The notes under the pieces are model-generated. The model made no database searches. It was not told where the DNA came from and saw nothing but the letters and a program-made list of their open reading frames with translations. From contig JAHWKP010000031.1 in assembly GCA_019347775.1 (NCBI GenBank), forward strand, positions 1-13,042: DNA of 13,042 nt, written 5' to 3'. The first letter of the stretch is position 1. Each line of letters starts with the position of its first letter. This DNA comes from Actinomycetota bacterium. Lineage in GTDB: Bacteria > Actinomycetota > Acidimicrobiia > Acidimicrobiales > JAHWKP01. Of the stretch, positions 1 to 7,152 are shown piece after piece. Position numbers and translations under genes: made by a program.

Positions 1-50
1 GGATGAGCCGCACGTCGATGGTCCCCCTCGTCGCTCCCTCCCGCGACCAT
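1..50 (-). CDS. Possible N-terminus of an unidentified protein, leaving the window
   Basis: An ATG on the minus strand at 50..48 opens a frame reading MVAGGSDEGTIDVRLI before the window ends. The residue mix looks protein-like, while the neighbouring frames here are arginine-rich and unlike protein. The start would lie about 100 nt beyond the last stop of the preceding small ORF, in a gap that holds two Crp/Fnr-like palindromes, which suits a separately regulated gene. No clear Shine-Dalgarno is visible. Sixteen codons are too few to name a family. In mycobacteria the genes after ftsY are amt-glnB-glnD, but nothing here shows that this is one of them. Confidence 0.3.
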   Translation of the reverse strand, partial: MVAGGSDEGDHRRAAH

Positions 51-80
51 GAGTGCTTCGCCGTCCGCCCCCGCATTCCT

Positions 81-94
81 GCGACATTTGTCAC
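81..94. promoter_or_regulatory. Crp/Fnr-like palindrome, site 1
   Basis: The sequence GCGACATTTGTCAC is a near-palindrome (GCGA-N6-TCAC) with one mismatch to the Crp-type core GTGA-N6-TCAC. Its centre is about 37 bp upstream of the candidate minus-strand ATG at 50 and exactly 60 bp from a second, perfect copy. The pairing and position suggest a regulator site for the gene leaving the left edge. Binding by a Crp/Fnr-family protein is inferred from the motif only. Confidence 0.35.
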
Positions 95-139
95 GTTCCG
101 GGGAGGATTTCCCGGCAACCGGGTCGAAGTCGGAGGCGC

Positions 140-155
140 AGTGACTCTCGTCACA
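140..155. promoter_or_regulatory. Crp/Fnr-like palindrome, site 2
   Basis: The sequence AGTGACTCTCGTCACA carries perfect GTGA-N6-TCAC half-sites, matching the core of the Crp consensus TGTGA-N6-TCACA at all positions except the first base. It overlaps the TGA stop (153..151) of the small ORF downstream of ftsY. Its centre is about 97 bp upstream of the possible start at 50. The spacing to site 1 is 60 bp centre to centre, near a whole number of helical turns. Confidence 0.4.
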
Positions 156-424
156 GCGGCACGAAGATGGGGGAAGTGCCTTGCGGACATCGCCCGGTCG
201 AGACGTCGAGATCGCGAACAAGCTGCAGGACCCGTTCCTGCGGCGATCGGTGGCAACAGAGGAAGGTCACGCGACTCAGGCCCGGTGCGGGCCACGGCCA
301 CCATGATGAGTGCGCCCACCAGGAGCACGATGAGGCTCCCGGCCAGCGCGTTGGAAGTGGCGGCACGGCCGTCAGGCCCTGCGGGAGTAAGCGGCGGGGT
401 GCCGCCTTCTTCAGAAGAGAGCAT
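151..424 (-). CDS. Small single-helix membrane protein, probably frameshifted, overlapping ftsY
   Basis: An ATG at 424..422 lies 14 nt inside the ftsY 3' end and opens a frame starting MLSSEEGG, with a predicted membrane helix at about residues 27-46 (LAGSLIVLLVGALIMVAVAR). That frame stays open to the window edge, but after codon 48 (about 281) its third-position GC falls from near 90% to about half and the residues turn arginine/serine-rich. From the same point another frame shows high third-position GC and a more protein-like sequence (SPQERVLQLVRDLDVSTG), ending at TGA 153..151. The simplest reading is a gene of about 90 residues with a frameshift or sequencing error near 281. A chance open frame is the alternative. 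I recognise no family. The overlap with ftsY suggests translational coupling. Confidence 0.35.
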
Positions 425-1622
425 CGACGTATTCATCCGGGTCGAAGTCCACCAGATCTGCAGCCGTCTCCCCGAGACCGACCAGCTTCACGGGGATATC
501 GAGCTCTGATTCGACCGCCACCGCGATGCCACCCTTGGCGGAGGTGTCCATCTTGGTGAGAACCACGCCGGTGACTCCGGCCGCTTCGGTGAACTCCCGC
601 GCCTGAGCGAGGCCGTTCTGGCCGGTCCCGGCGTCGATCACGAGCAATACCTCGGCCAAGTGGCCCGGAGGCCGTTCGGCCACCCGCCGGACCTTCTTGA
701 GCTCCTCCATGAGGTTGACCTTGTTCTGCAGACGCCCGGCGGTGTCGGCCAGCACCAGGTCGGCACCCTGCGATGCCGCCTTCTGCGACGCATCGAAAAT
801 CACCGCCGCCGGGTCGCCGCCTTCTGCGCCCCGCACGAGATCGGCGCCCACGCGTCTGGACCACAACTCCAGCTGCTCGGCCGCAGCGGCTCTGAAGGTG
901 TCGCCCGCCGCCATGATCACCTTCCGACCTTCGCCGATCTGTCGCTGGCCGACCTTGCCGATCGTCGTGGTCTTACCGACGCCGTTTACACCAACGAAGA
1001 GCCAGACCGTGGGCTTCTCGTCGAACTTCAGCGAGCGGTCCCTCCCGTCGAAGCGCGCCCTCAGGTCCTCCTTCAGCGCGTCGACCACCTGCTGCGGCGT
1101 CGAGAGGCGGTTCTCCTTCACCTTGGTCCGCAGCCCGTCGAGAAGGGTCGTCGTGGTCGTGATCCCTACATCGGCGCGGACCAGCGCCTCTTCGAGCTCG
1201 TCCCAGACGTCGTCGTCGAGTTGCTCGCGTCCTAGGACCGAGCCGAAGTATCCGGCCAGCGCTCCCCGGGCTTTCGATAGGCGATCTCGGAATTTCGGGG
1301 GCTCAGGCGGTGGCGGGGTGGGCGCGGGCTCTACTTCGGGCGCCGGCGCTACGGCGGCCTGCTCCGCTTCCTCTTCGGGTACCGACCTCGGCTCGGGCTC
1401 CTGGCTGACCTCCGCCTCGACCTCGGGTGGCGCCGCTGGGCGCGACGGTTTCTCTACCGGTGGCGCCTCGGCGGTGGTGGTTGTCGGACGGGCCGCTTCG
1501 GGGGGTCTGGCCGGTGGGCGCGATACACCCCGCCTCCGCTCACGCCGGCGAGTACCGCCGGCGACAAGAGCAAGAGAAGTGACGATCACTACGGCGAGCA
1601 GTACGACGAGGATGACTTCCAT
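411..1622 (-). CDS. ftsY: Signal recognition particle receptor FtsY
   Basis: FtsY is the membrane-associated GTPase that docks the SRP-ribosome complex at the Sec translocon for co-translational insertion of membrane proteins. The 403-residue protein has an N-terminal membrane helix at about 3-22, a proline/glutamate-rich acidic linker at about 35-110, a helical N domain at about 111-190, and the NG GTPase domain. Visible GTPase motifs are G1 GVNGVGKTTT (211-220), DTFRAAA (241-247), G3 DTAGR (293-297), G4 TKMD (356-359) and the GG loop (364-365). The true membrane helix at the N-terminus resembles actinobacterial FtsY rather than the E. coli form, which is held by amphipathic and acidic segments. 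The ATG start is 39 nt after the smc stop, with no strong Shine-Dalgarno, so it is probably cotranscribed with smc. A small ORF overlaps its 3' end. Confidence 0.97.
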   Translation of the reverse strand: MEVILVVLLAVVIVTSLALVAGGTRRRERRRGVSRPPARPPEAARPTTTTAEAPPVEKPSRPAAPPEVEAEVSQEPEPRSVPEEEAEQAAVAPAPEVEPAPTPPPPEPPKFRDRLSKARGALAGYFGSVLGREQLDDDVWDELEEALVRADVGITTTTTLLDGLRTKVKENRLSTPQQVVDALKEDLRARFDGRDRSLKFDEKPTVWLFVGVNGVGKTTTIGKVGQRQIGEGRKVIMAAGDTFRAAAAEQLELWSRRVGADLVRGAEGGDPAAVIFDASQKAASQGADLVLADTAGRLQNKVNLMEELKKVRRVAERPPGHLAEVLLVIDAGTGQNGLAQAREFTEAAGVTGVVLTKMDTSAKGGIAVAVESELDIPVKLVGLGETAADLVDFDPDEYVDALF

Positions 1623-1661
1623 CGCCGCTCAGCCTACGGGTGCATTCGGGGGCAGCTGCCG

Positions 1662-4600
1662 TCAGACGCCGGCGCGGACTCTTTGGCTCACGACCTTCGA
1701 GCTGCCGCCGGGGGGCATGGTCACGCCGTAGAGGCAGTCGGCTGCCTCCATCGTGCGCTTCTGGTGACTCACGATGATCATCTGGGCCTCGTTGCGGAAC
1801 TCGTCCACCAGCGCCAGGAAGCGATGGAGGTTCACGTCGTCGAGCGCGGCCTCGACCTCGTCGAGAAGGTAGAAGGGCGAGGGGCGGCTGCGGAAGACGG
1901 CGAAGAGGAACGCCAGGGCAACCAGGGAGCGTTCACCACCGGACAACAGAGAGAGCCGCTTGACGCTCTTGCCGGAAGGCCGGGCTTCGACCTCGATACC
2001 GGTCTCGAGCAGGTTGTCGGGATCCGTGAGACGCAGGCGGCCCGTGCCTCCGGGGAACAGCGTCTGGAAGAGCTTGCCGAAGTTGTCGGCGACATCGACG
2101 AAAGCGGCGGAGAACACGGCCTGTATGTCGGCGTCGATGGCGTTGATCACCTTCACCAGTTCGCGGCGGCTCTGCTTGACGTCGGTGATCTGCGAGGTGA
2201 GGAACTCATGGCGCTCGCGCAGTGCTTCGTACTCCTCGAGCGCAAGCGGGTTCACGGGCCCCATGAGCCGCAGCTCGCGCTCGAGCTCGCGGGACCGCGC
2301 CACTGGTGCGACGCCCTCGGCCACGGGAGGTGCCTCCAGTGCGGCGGCCTCGGCCTCCTCCGGCTCGCATTCCAGATCCCGTCGCAGCGTCTCGACGGCC
2401 GACTCCATGCGGATCCGGACCTCGGCCTCGTCGAGCTCGGCCCGTTGGGCCCGCTCCCGGATCTTTGATAGTTCGCTCTCGGACGCGGCCCGCTCCCGCC
2501 GCAGCGACTCCAGCCGGTCGGCCGCAGCCCGCACCGACTCGGTGTGGCGTCGCCTTGTCTCCCTAAGTCGCCCGAGAGTCTCGTCCAGCCTGGCGACGTG
2601 GGCGTTGGCGGAGGCCTCCATCGCGGTAGCGGCTCTGGCTGCGCCGGCCAGAGCCTCGGCACTGCGCTCGGCCGAGCCACGGTCTCCGTCCTCGGCGCCG
2701 GACGATCCGAGTCGGGCGAGGATCTCGTCGCGCCGGGCCACGAGTCCGGAGCAACGCTCGTCCACGCCCGCACTCATGACCTGCAACTCGGTTCGCGAGG
2801 TGGCGAGCGACGCCGCCCGTCGATCTAGATCTGCTTGGAGGGCGCGAGCTTCATCGCGCTTGCCCGAGACCGCCTCGTCCTCGGCGTGCAGCCGGGCGAG
2901 GGTCTCCTCGAGCGCCCGCACGCGGTCGGCGTCGACATCTGAACGCTCGCTGAGCTCTTGAAGGTGGGCCGTGGCCAGGTCCTCCTCGGCCAGGATCCGC
3001 ATCAGCTCGGCCTCTCGCTGCTCGATGATCGAGATCACGTTCGAAGTACGGCCGTCGTTGGCGTCGAGTGCCGCAGCCGCCTCCGCGGCTCGGTCCTCAC
3101 ATGCGCTACGGATGCGGGCCGCGTGCTCGTAGGCCTCCTCGGCCTGGGCCAACCGGGCACGGACCTCGTCCTCGACGCGTCGAGCCTCGGCCAGGGCGGC
3201 CGGTGACGCCGATCCCCGTCCGACCCGCCAACCGTCAGCAGCGAAGCGATCCCCGTCAGCCGTGACCGCGATGAGGTCCGGCGACGTTGCGATGAGATCG
3301 GCGGCCGCCTGCCAGTCGGAGACCCGTACGACGTTGGCGAGCACTCGGTCGAGCAGCAAGCCGAGCGCTTCGGACGGCGCCGATACGTGCGGTCGCACCA
3401 AGTCGCCTTCGGTGATCCGCTCGGTGGCCGGCGTGTCGTTGTCGCCAGCCGTGGGCAACGGGATGACCGTCAAGGTTCCGCTGTCGGCGGTGTGGGCCTC
3501 CAGCGCCCGCATGGCGGCCTGCGGTCCATCGGTGATCCACGCCCACAGCACGTTGCCCGCGGCAGCCTCGACCGCGGACTCCCAGCCTGGTTCGATCTCG
3601 ACCAGTTCACCGAGGCGACCGATCAGACCCTCGGCTGCGGCCAGTTCCGTCGACGAGCTGGTCTCCGCGAGGGCCAGACCCAGCGCCTCGACCCGGGCGG
3701 TCGCCCGGCTGGCTTCCTTTTCGACTGTGCGCAGGCGGGCCTCGGCCATCGTGAACTCCGCCGCGGCGACTGCATGAGCCGCTTCGGCGGTATCGACGGC
3801 CTCCACTAGACCGGCCTCGGCGCGGGTGGTCTCCTCGAGCACCGACCGCTGACGCTCGACCTCGTTCGTGATCGCCAAGCGCCTCTCGGCCAGGGCGTCA
3901 CGGCGTTCGCGTTGGCGGGCGTGGTCGGCCTGGGCCCGCTCGGCTGCGGCGTGCAGCGCCGTCAGCTCGCCACGCACCTCGGACAGCCGGCTGTCCGGAG
4001 TGAGCTCGGCCCACGTCGCCTCGGCCGCCTGGCGCTCCGCCGACAACTCGGCCTCGCGGGTCTCCAGCTCGGCGAGTCTCGGAACAAACTGCGCCGCCGC
4101 ATCCTCGACCTCTCTCAGTGCAGCCTCGACTTTTTCCAATTCCTCGCGCATGGAGGCCACAGCGTCGGCGGCCAGCACCGACTGGCGCTGGCGCTCGATC
4201 GAGCGGGCCCGCTCGCGGCAGAGCGCCATCAGGCCGCGGGCGCGTTCCCTCAACGACTCGGTGGTCACGAGCACTTCGGAAATGTCCTCGTGACCTCTCG
4301 CCGCCAGAGCTTCCTCTGAGGTGGCGATGTCTGCGTCCAGTCGGCTCAGTTGCGCGGTGATCTCTTTCTGCGCGGCGGCCAGATCTTTGCCACTGGCCGC
4401 AGCCGACTCGAGTCGTGCACGCAGAGTTCGGAGTTCTCGACCGGCCAGCCAGCGTCGCAGGGCGCTCAGTTCCGCCGCGACCTCATCGTGGCGCCGAGCA
4501 GCCGTGGCCTGGCGCTCGAGCGGACCCAGCTGGCGCTTGACCTCACGCACTACGTCGTTGAGGCGCAGCAGGTCGGCGTCGGCCGATTCGAGTCGCCGCT

Positions 4601-5132
4601 GCGAGCGCTCCCGCCGTCGTCGGTACTTCAGCACCCCGGCGGCTTCCTCGATGACGGCCCGTCGGTCCTCGGGGCGGGCGTCCAGCAGGGCTTCGAGGTT
4701 TCCCTGCGAAACGATCACGTGCTGAGTCCGGCCGACGCCGGTATCAGACAGGAGTTCCTGGATGTCCAGCAGGCGGCAGGTGGCGCCGTTGAGCGCGTAC
4801 TCGCTGTCACCCGAACGGAACAGCGTCCGGGTGATGGTGACCTCGGCCAGGTCGACCGGCAGGAGACCCGAAGAGTTGTCGATGGTCAGGGTCACCTCGG
4901 CCCGACCCAGGGCGGGCTTGTTGGCCGACCCGGCGAAGATGACGTCCTCCATCTTCGAAGAACGCAGCGTGCGAGGGCCCTGGGCACCGAGCACCCAGGC
5001 AACTGCGTCGACCACATTGGACTTGCCGCTGCCGTTCGGGCCCACGACCACCGTGACGCCTGGCTCCAGCTCGACTCTCGTCGCTTCGGAGAACGATTTG
5101 AACCCCTTGAGGGTTAGCGCCTTCAGGTACAC
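1662..5132 (-). CDS. smc: Chromosome partition protein Smc
   Basis: Smc is the ABC-type ATPase of bacterial condensin. It dimerises through a hinge and, with ScpA and ScpB, organises and segregates the nucleoid. The protein starts (V)YLKALTLKGFKSF, the classic Smc N-terminus. Walker A GPNGSGKSN is at 31-39, long alanine/glutamate/arginine-rich coiled coils flank a hinge at about 500-640, the ABC signature LSGGE is at 1063-1067, and Walker B FYLLDE is at about 1087-1092. The length of 1156 residues is normal for the family. I chose GTG 5132..5130 because the family begins at this point; the frame is open for 50 more codons upstream to an ATG at 5282, but that would run into mutM and add a Pro/Ala/Ser-rich tail with no counterpart in the family. 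The gap to mutM is 55 nt and contains a GC-rich hairpin. No convincing Shine-Dalgarno precedes the GTG. Confidence 0.96.
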   Translation of the reverse strand: MYLKALTLKGFKSFSEATRVELEPGVTVVVGPNGSGKSNVVDAVAWVLGAQGPRTLRSSKMEDVIFAGSANKPALGRAEVTLTIDNSSGLLPVDLAEVTITRTLFRSGDSEYALNGATCRLLDIQELLSDTGVGRTQHVIVSQGNLEALLDARPEDRRAVIEEAAGVLKYRRRRERSQRRLESADADLLRLNDVVREVKRQLGPLERQATAARRHDEVAAELSALRRWLAGRELRTLRARLESAAASGKDLAAAQKEITAQLSRLDADIATSEEALAARGHEDISEVLVTTESLRERARGLMALCRERARSIERQRQSVLAADAVASMREELEKVEAALREVEDAAAQFVPRLAELETREAELSAERQAAEATWAELTPDSRLSEVRGELTALHAAAERAQADHARQRERRDALAERRLAITNEVERQRSVLEETTRAEAGLVEAVDTAEAAHAVAAAEFTMAEARLRTVEKEASRATARVEALGLALAETSSSTELAAAEGLIGRLGELVEIEPGWESAVEAAAGNVLWAWITDGPQAAMRALEAHTADSGTLTVIPLPTAGDNDTPATERITEGDLVRPHVSAPSEALGLLLDRVLANVVRVSDWQAAADLIATSPDLIAVTADGDRFAADGWRVGRGSASPAALAEARRVEDEVRARLAQAEEAYEHAARIRSACEDRAAEAAAALDANDGRTSNVISIIEQREAELMRILAEEDLATAHLQELSERSDVDADRVRALEETLARLHAEDEAVSGKRDEARALQADLDRRAASLATSRTELQVMSAGVDERCSGLVARRDEILARLGSSGAEDGDRGSAERSAEALAGAARAATAMEASANAHVARLDETLGRLRETRRRHTESVRAAADRLESLRRERAASESELSKIRERAQRAELDEAEVRIRMESAVETLRRDLECEPEEAEAAALEAPPVAEGVAPVARSRELERELRLMGPVNPLALEEYEALRERHEFLTSQITDVKQSRRELVKVINAIDADIQAVFSAAFVDVADNFGKLFQTLFPGGTGRLRLTDPDNLLETGIEVEARPSGKSVKRLSLLSGGERSLVALAFLFAVFRSRPSPFYLLDEVEAALDDVNLHRFLALVDEFRNEAQMIIVSHQKRTMEAADCLYGVTMPPGGSSKVVSQRVRAGV

Positions 5133-5149
5133 CGCGGCTGACGGTAGCG

Positions 5150-5169
5150 GCGCCGGGGAGCCCCGGCGC
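5150..5169 (-). promoter_or_regulatory. GC-rich hairpin in the mutM-smc gap
   Basis: GCGCCGGGG and its exact complement CCCCGGCGC face each other across 2 nt, giving a stem of 8-9 GC-rich base pairs. It begins about 18 nt after the mutM stop and ends about 17 nt before the smc GTG. No U-tract follows on the minus strand, so it is not a canonical intrinsic terminator. It could be a partial terminator, an RNA-stability element or a processing site separating mutM from smc. The role is inferred. Confidence 0.45.
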
Positions 5170-5187
5170 GGACCCTTGGAGGGGTGC

Positions 5188-6027
5188 TCAAACCTGGCAG
5201 CTGGGGCAGAAGAAGCTGCTGCGGTTTCCGGTCTTGACGCGCTCGATGGTGCCCCGGCATCGGGAGCAGGCGAGGCCTTCACGGCCGTAGACGTTGTGGT
5301 GGGTCTGGTACTGGCCTATCTCGCCGAACACATCGACGTACTGCTCGTCCGCGATGGACGATCCCCGGTACTTCACCGCGTCCTGGAGGGTCTCCACCAT
5401 GGCGCGGTAGAGCCGCCTGACCTCCTGCGAAGTCAGCGAGTCCGAGGTGCGGTCGTGCCGCAACCCGGCGGTCCAGAGGATCTCGTCGGAGTAGATGTTG
5501 CCGATACCGGCTACGAACTTCTGATCCATGAGTAGCGGCTTCAGCTTGGCGTGCTTGGCCACGAGCATCCGACCGAACACGGCCCAACTCATCGCATCTT
5601 CGAGCGGGTCGATCCCCAGGTGGGCCAGCTCGGGCACGGCTTTGTCGATGTCTTCGGGAGCGCTGACGAACAGCTCACCGAAAGTGCGGGGATCGACGTA
5701 GCGAAGCTGGCCCCCCTGCGTGAATGAGATCACCACATGGGTGTGCTTGGCCGTCTTCTCGCGCGCCGACTTCGCCCGCAGCAACTGGCCCGACATGCCG
5801 AGATGGATGACGAGCACGTTGCCGTCGTCGAGCTTGAGCATCAGGTACTTGCCCTTGCGGCCGACACTTGTGATCTTGCGTCCATCGAGCGCGGACGTGA
5901 ACTTTTTCTTCGTGCCATGTCGGCGGATAGAGCGCAGTCCGTGGACCTCGACGCTCTTGATCTTGCGTCCCGCCACCTCCCGTTCGAGATCCCGGCGAAT
6001 TGTCTCTACCTCAGGCAGCTCAGGCAT
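5188..6027 (-). CDS. mutM: Formamidopyrimidine-DNA glycosylase (Fpg/MutM)
   Basis: Fpg is a bifunctional base-excision repair enzyme that removes 8-oxoguanine and ring-opened purines and cleaves the strand by beta/delta elimination. The 279-residue protein begins MPELPEVE, with the N-terminal proline nucleophile and catalytic glutamate right after Met. The conserved lysine of GRKGKY is at 60, HLGMSG at 75-80, DPRTFG at 112-117, and the helix-two-turn-helix FVAGIGNIYSDEILW at 171-185. The C-terminal zinc finger has C254, C257, C274 and C277 (C-x2-C-x16-C-x2-C), with the DNA-contacting arginine in GNRSSF. All key residues are present, which separates it from inactive paralogues and most Nei proteins. 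The ATG overlaps the rnc 3' end by 8 nt and has a G-rich Shine-Dalgarno (GGGGGGAA), indicating coupling to rnc. Confidence 0.97.
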   Translation of the reverse strand: MPELPEVETIRRDLEREVAGRKIKSVEVHGLRSIRRHGTKKKFTSALDGRKITSVGRKGKYLMLKLDDGNVLVIHLGMSGQLLRAKSAREKTAKHTHVVISFTQGGQLRYVDPRTFGELFVSAPEDIDKAVPELAHLGIDPLEDAMSWAVFGRMLVAKHAKLKPLLMDQKFVAGIGNIYSDEILWTAGLRHDRTSDSLTSQEVRRLYRAMVETLQDAVKYRGSSIADEQYVDVFGEIGQYQTHHNVYGREGLACSRCRGTIERVKTGNRSSFFCPSCQV

Positions 6028-6781
6028 GTGGTTCCCCCCCGGGACCGGAATCGTCGTCGTTTTGGCGCGGCTGGGTTCGACGCTCGAGGTTCTGCCACGC
6101 CACCTGCGCCGCCGCCTGCTCGGCCTGCTTCTTGGACCTACCCTCGCCGAGTCCGCGCTCTTCGCCGGCGATGGTGACGGTCGCGCGGAAGTGCTTGGCG
6201 TGGTCTGGCCCGGTATCGGTCACCGAGTACACCGGCAGCTGGTCGAAGCGTTGGGCAGATACTTCCTGGAGCCTGGTCTTGTAGTCCTCGCCACCGGGCC
6301 CGGCAGCCGCGTCGGCGATCTGGTCGGCCATCAGCTCGAGGACCAGCCGGTTGGCGGCCTCCATGCCAGCGTCTAGGTAGACGGCGCCGATCAGAGCCTC
6401 CATCGCATCCGCGAGGAGTGAAGGCTTGGACCGGCCCCCGGAGGTGGCCTCGCCCTTCCCTAACTGCAGCGCCTCGCCGACACCAAGGAGGCTGGCGAGC
6501 TCCGCCAGCGTCGGCGCACTTACCACCGACGCTCGCACTTTGGCGAGCTCGCCCTCAGGCAGATCCGGATATTCGGCATAGATGTGCGCAGTGACGATGA
6601 GCCCCAACACCGCGTCGCCGAGGAACTCGAGGCGCTCATTGGATGGCTGTCCGGCGGCCTCCGCGCACCACGAGCGGTGCGCCAACGCCTGGGCCAGCAA
6701 GTCGGGGTCTTTGGGCGACCAGCGGAGTCGCTGCGCGAGACGCTCGCGGGGCCCGCAGCCGGGCGCGTCCGAGTCCTCCAC
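6020..6781 (-). CDS. rnc: Ribonuclease III
   Basis: RNase III cleaves double-stranded RNA, chiefly to release 16S and 23S precursors from the rRNA transcript and to mature some mRNAs. The 253-residue protein has the family signature NERLEFLGD at 48-56 (acidic residues E49, E52, D56) and the second acidic patch in SLLADAMEALIGAVYLD, with D125 and E128. Together these form the two-metal active site. A double-stranded RNA-binding domain spans about 166-233 (DYKTRLQE to EQAAAQVAW). A short polar tail follows. The start is GTG 6781..6779 with a GAGG element just upstream; it lies 26 nt after the acpP stop. The gene overlaps mutM by 8 nt. The order acpP-rnc-mutM-smc-ftsY is widespread. Confidence 0.97.
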   Translation of the reverse strand: MEDSDAPGCGPRERLAQRLRWSPKDPDLLAQALAHRSWCAEAAGQPSNERLEFLGDAVLGLIVTAHIYAEYPDLPEGELAKVRASVVSAPTLAELASLLGVGEALQLGKGEATSGGRSKPSLLADAMEALIGAVYLDAGMEAANRLVLELMADQIADAAAGPGGEDYKTRLQEVSAQRFDQLPVYSVTDTGPDHAKHFRATVTIAGEERGLGEGRSKKQAEQAAAQVAWQNLERRTQPRQNDDDSGPGGEPHA

Positions 6782-6807
6782 GCCGCCTCTGGCTGATGCG
6801 ACCTGCG

Positions 6808-7104
6808 TCAGGCCGGCCTCTCGGAACCTGGCTGGGCCTCGGAGCCCTTGGCCAGCTTCGCCATCACGTAGTCGACCGCGTCCCTGACGGTGCGCAGGTC
6901 CTCGAGGTCCTCGTCGTCGATCTGGAAACCCACGGTGCGCTCGCCTAGCTCCTGCTCGAGGATCTCGACCAGCTCGATAAGGGCAAGGGAATCGGCATCG
7001 AGGTCCTCCGCGAAGGAGGACGACTCCTCGATCCCCTCAGGGCTGCGCTCGAGGATGTCGGCCAGCTGCTCGGTGATGAAATCCACCACCGCCTCGCGGC
7101 TCAT
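6808..7104 (-). CDS. acpP: Acyl carrier protein
   Basis: ACP carries growing acyl chains on a 4'-phosphopantetheine arm during type II fatty-acid synthesis and supplies acyl-ACP to PlsX. The 98-residue acidic protein shows the attachment motif DLDADSLALIEL, with modified Ser39, and the expected four-helix pattern. It is about 20 residues longer than E. coli AcpP, from a Lys/Gly/Ser/Pro tail. The start is the ATG at 7104..7102, preceded by a strong Shine-Dalgarno (GGGAGGAG). An upstream in-frame GTG at 7137 would add 11 residues that do not fit the family. Both the Shine-Dalgarno and the ATG lie inside a predicted hairpin. Placement directly after plsX matches the common plsX-acpP linkage, here without fabD/fabG between them. 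Confidence 0.93.
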   Translation of the reverse strand: MSREAVVDFITEQLADILERSPEGIEESSSFAEDLDADSLALIELVEILEQELGERTVGFQIDDEDLEDLRTVRDAVDYVMAKLAKGSEAQPGSERPA

Positions 7105-7120
7105 GGGAGCTCCTCCCACG
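7102..7120 (-). promoter_or_regulatory. acpP: Hairpin enclosing the acpP Shine-Dalgarno and start codon
   Basis: The mRNA reads CGUGGGAGGAGCUCCCAUG. CGUGGGAG (7120..7113) can pair with CUCCCAUG (7109..7102) around a GAG loop, giving 8 pairs including one G-U. The Shine-Dalgarno is split between the 5' arm and the loop, and the whole AUG sits in the 3' arm. Translation would need the hairpin opened, for example by ribosomes finishing plsX, whose stop is 32 nt upstream of the hairpin. The pairing is read directly; its function is inferred. Confidence 0.5.
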
Positions 7121-7152
7121 TGAGTTTCAGCCGGCACGGGCGGTGATCTTAC

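Noticed and set aside
433..864. 143-codon minus-strand frame inside ftsY
   Set aside because: Out-of-frame shadow of ftsY, Arg/Gly-rich.
1651..1660. Palindrome GGCAGCTGCC between smc and ftsY
   Set aside because: Ten bases of dyad are expected by chance in this composition and no stem can extend it.
697..1731. 344-codon plus-strand frame opposite ftsY
   Set aside because: Ser/Arg/Gly-rich composition of an antisense shadow in high-GC DNA; ftsY on the other strand is certain.
1960..2961. 333-codon plus-strand frame opposite smc
   Set aside because: Dominated by Ser, Arg and Ala, with no motif; it mirrors the codon bias of smc.
5133..5282. 50-codon N-terminal extension of smc to an ATG inside mutM
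   Set aside because: Low-complexity Pro/Ala/Ser sequence before the conserved Smc start, overlapping the mutM zinc finger coding region.
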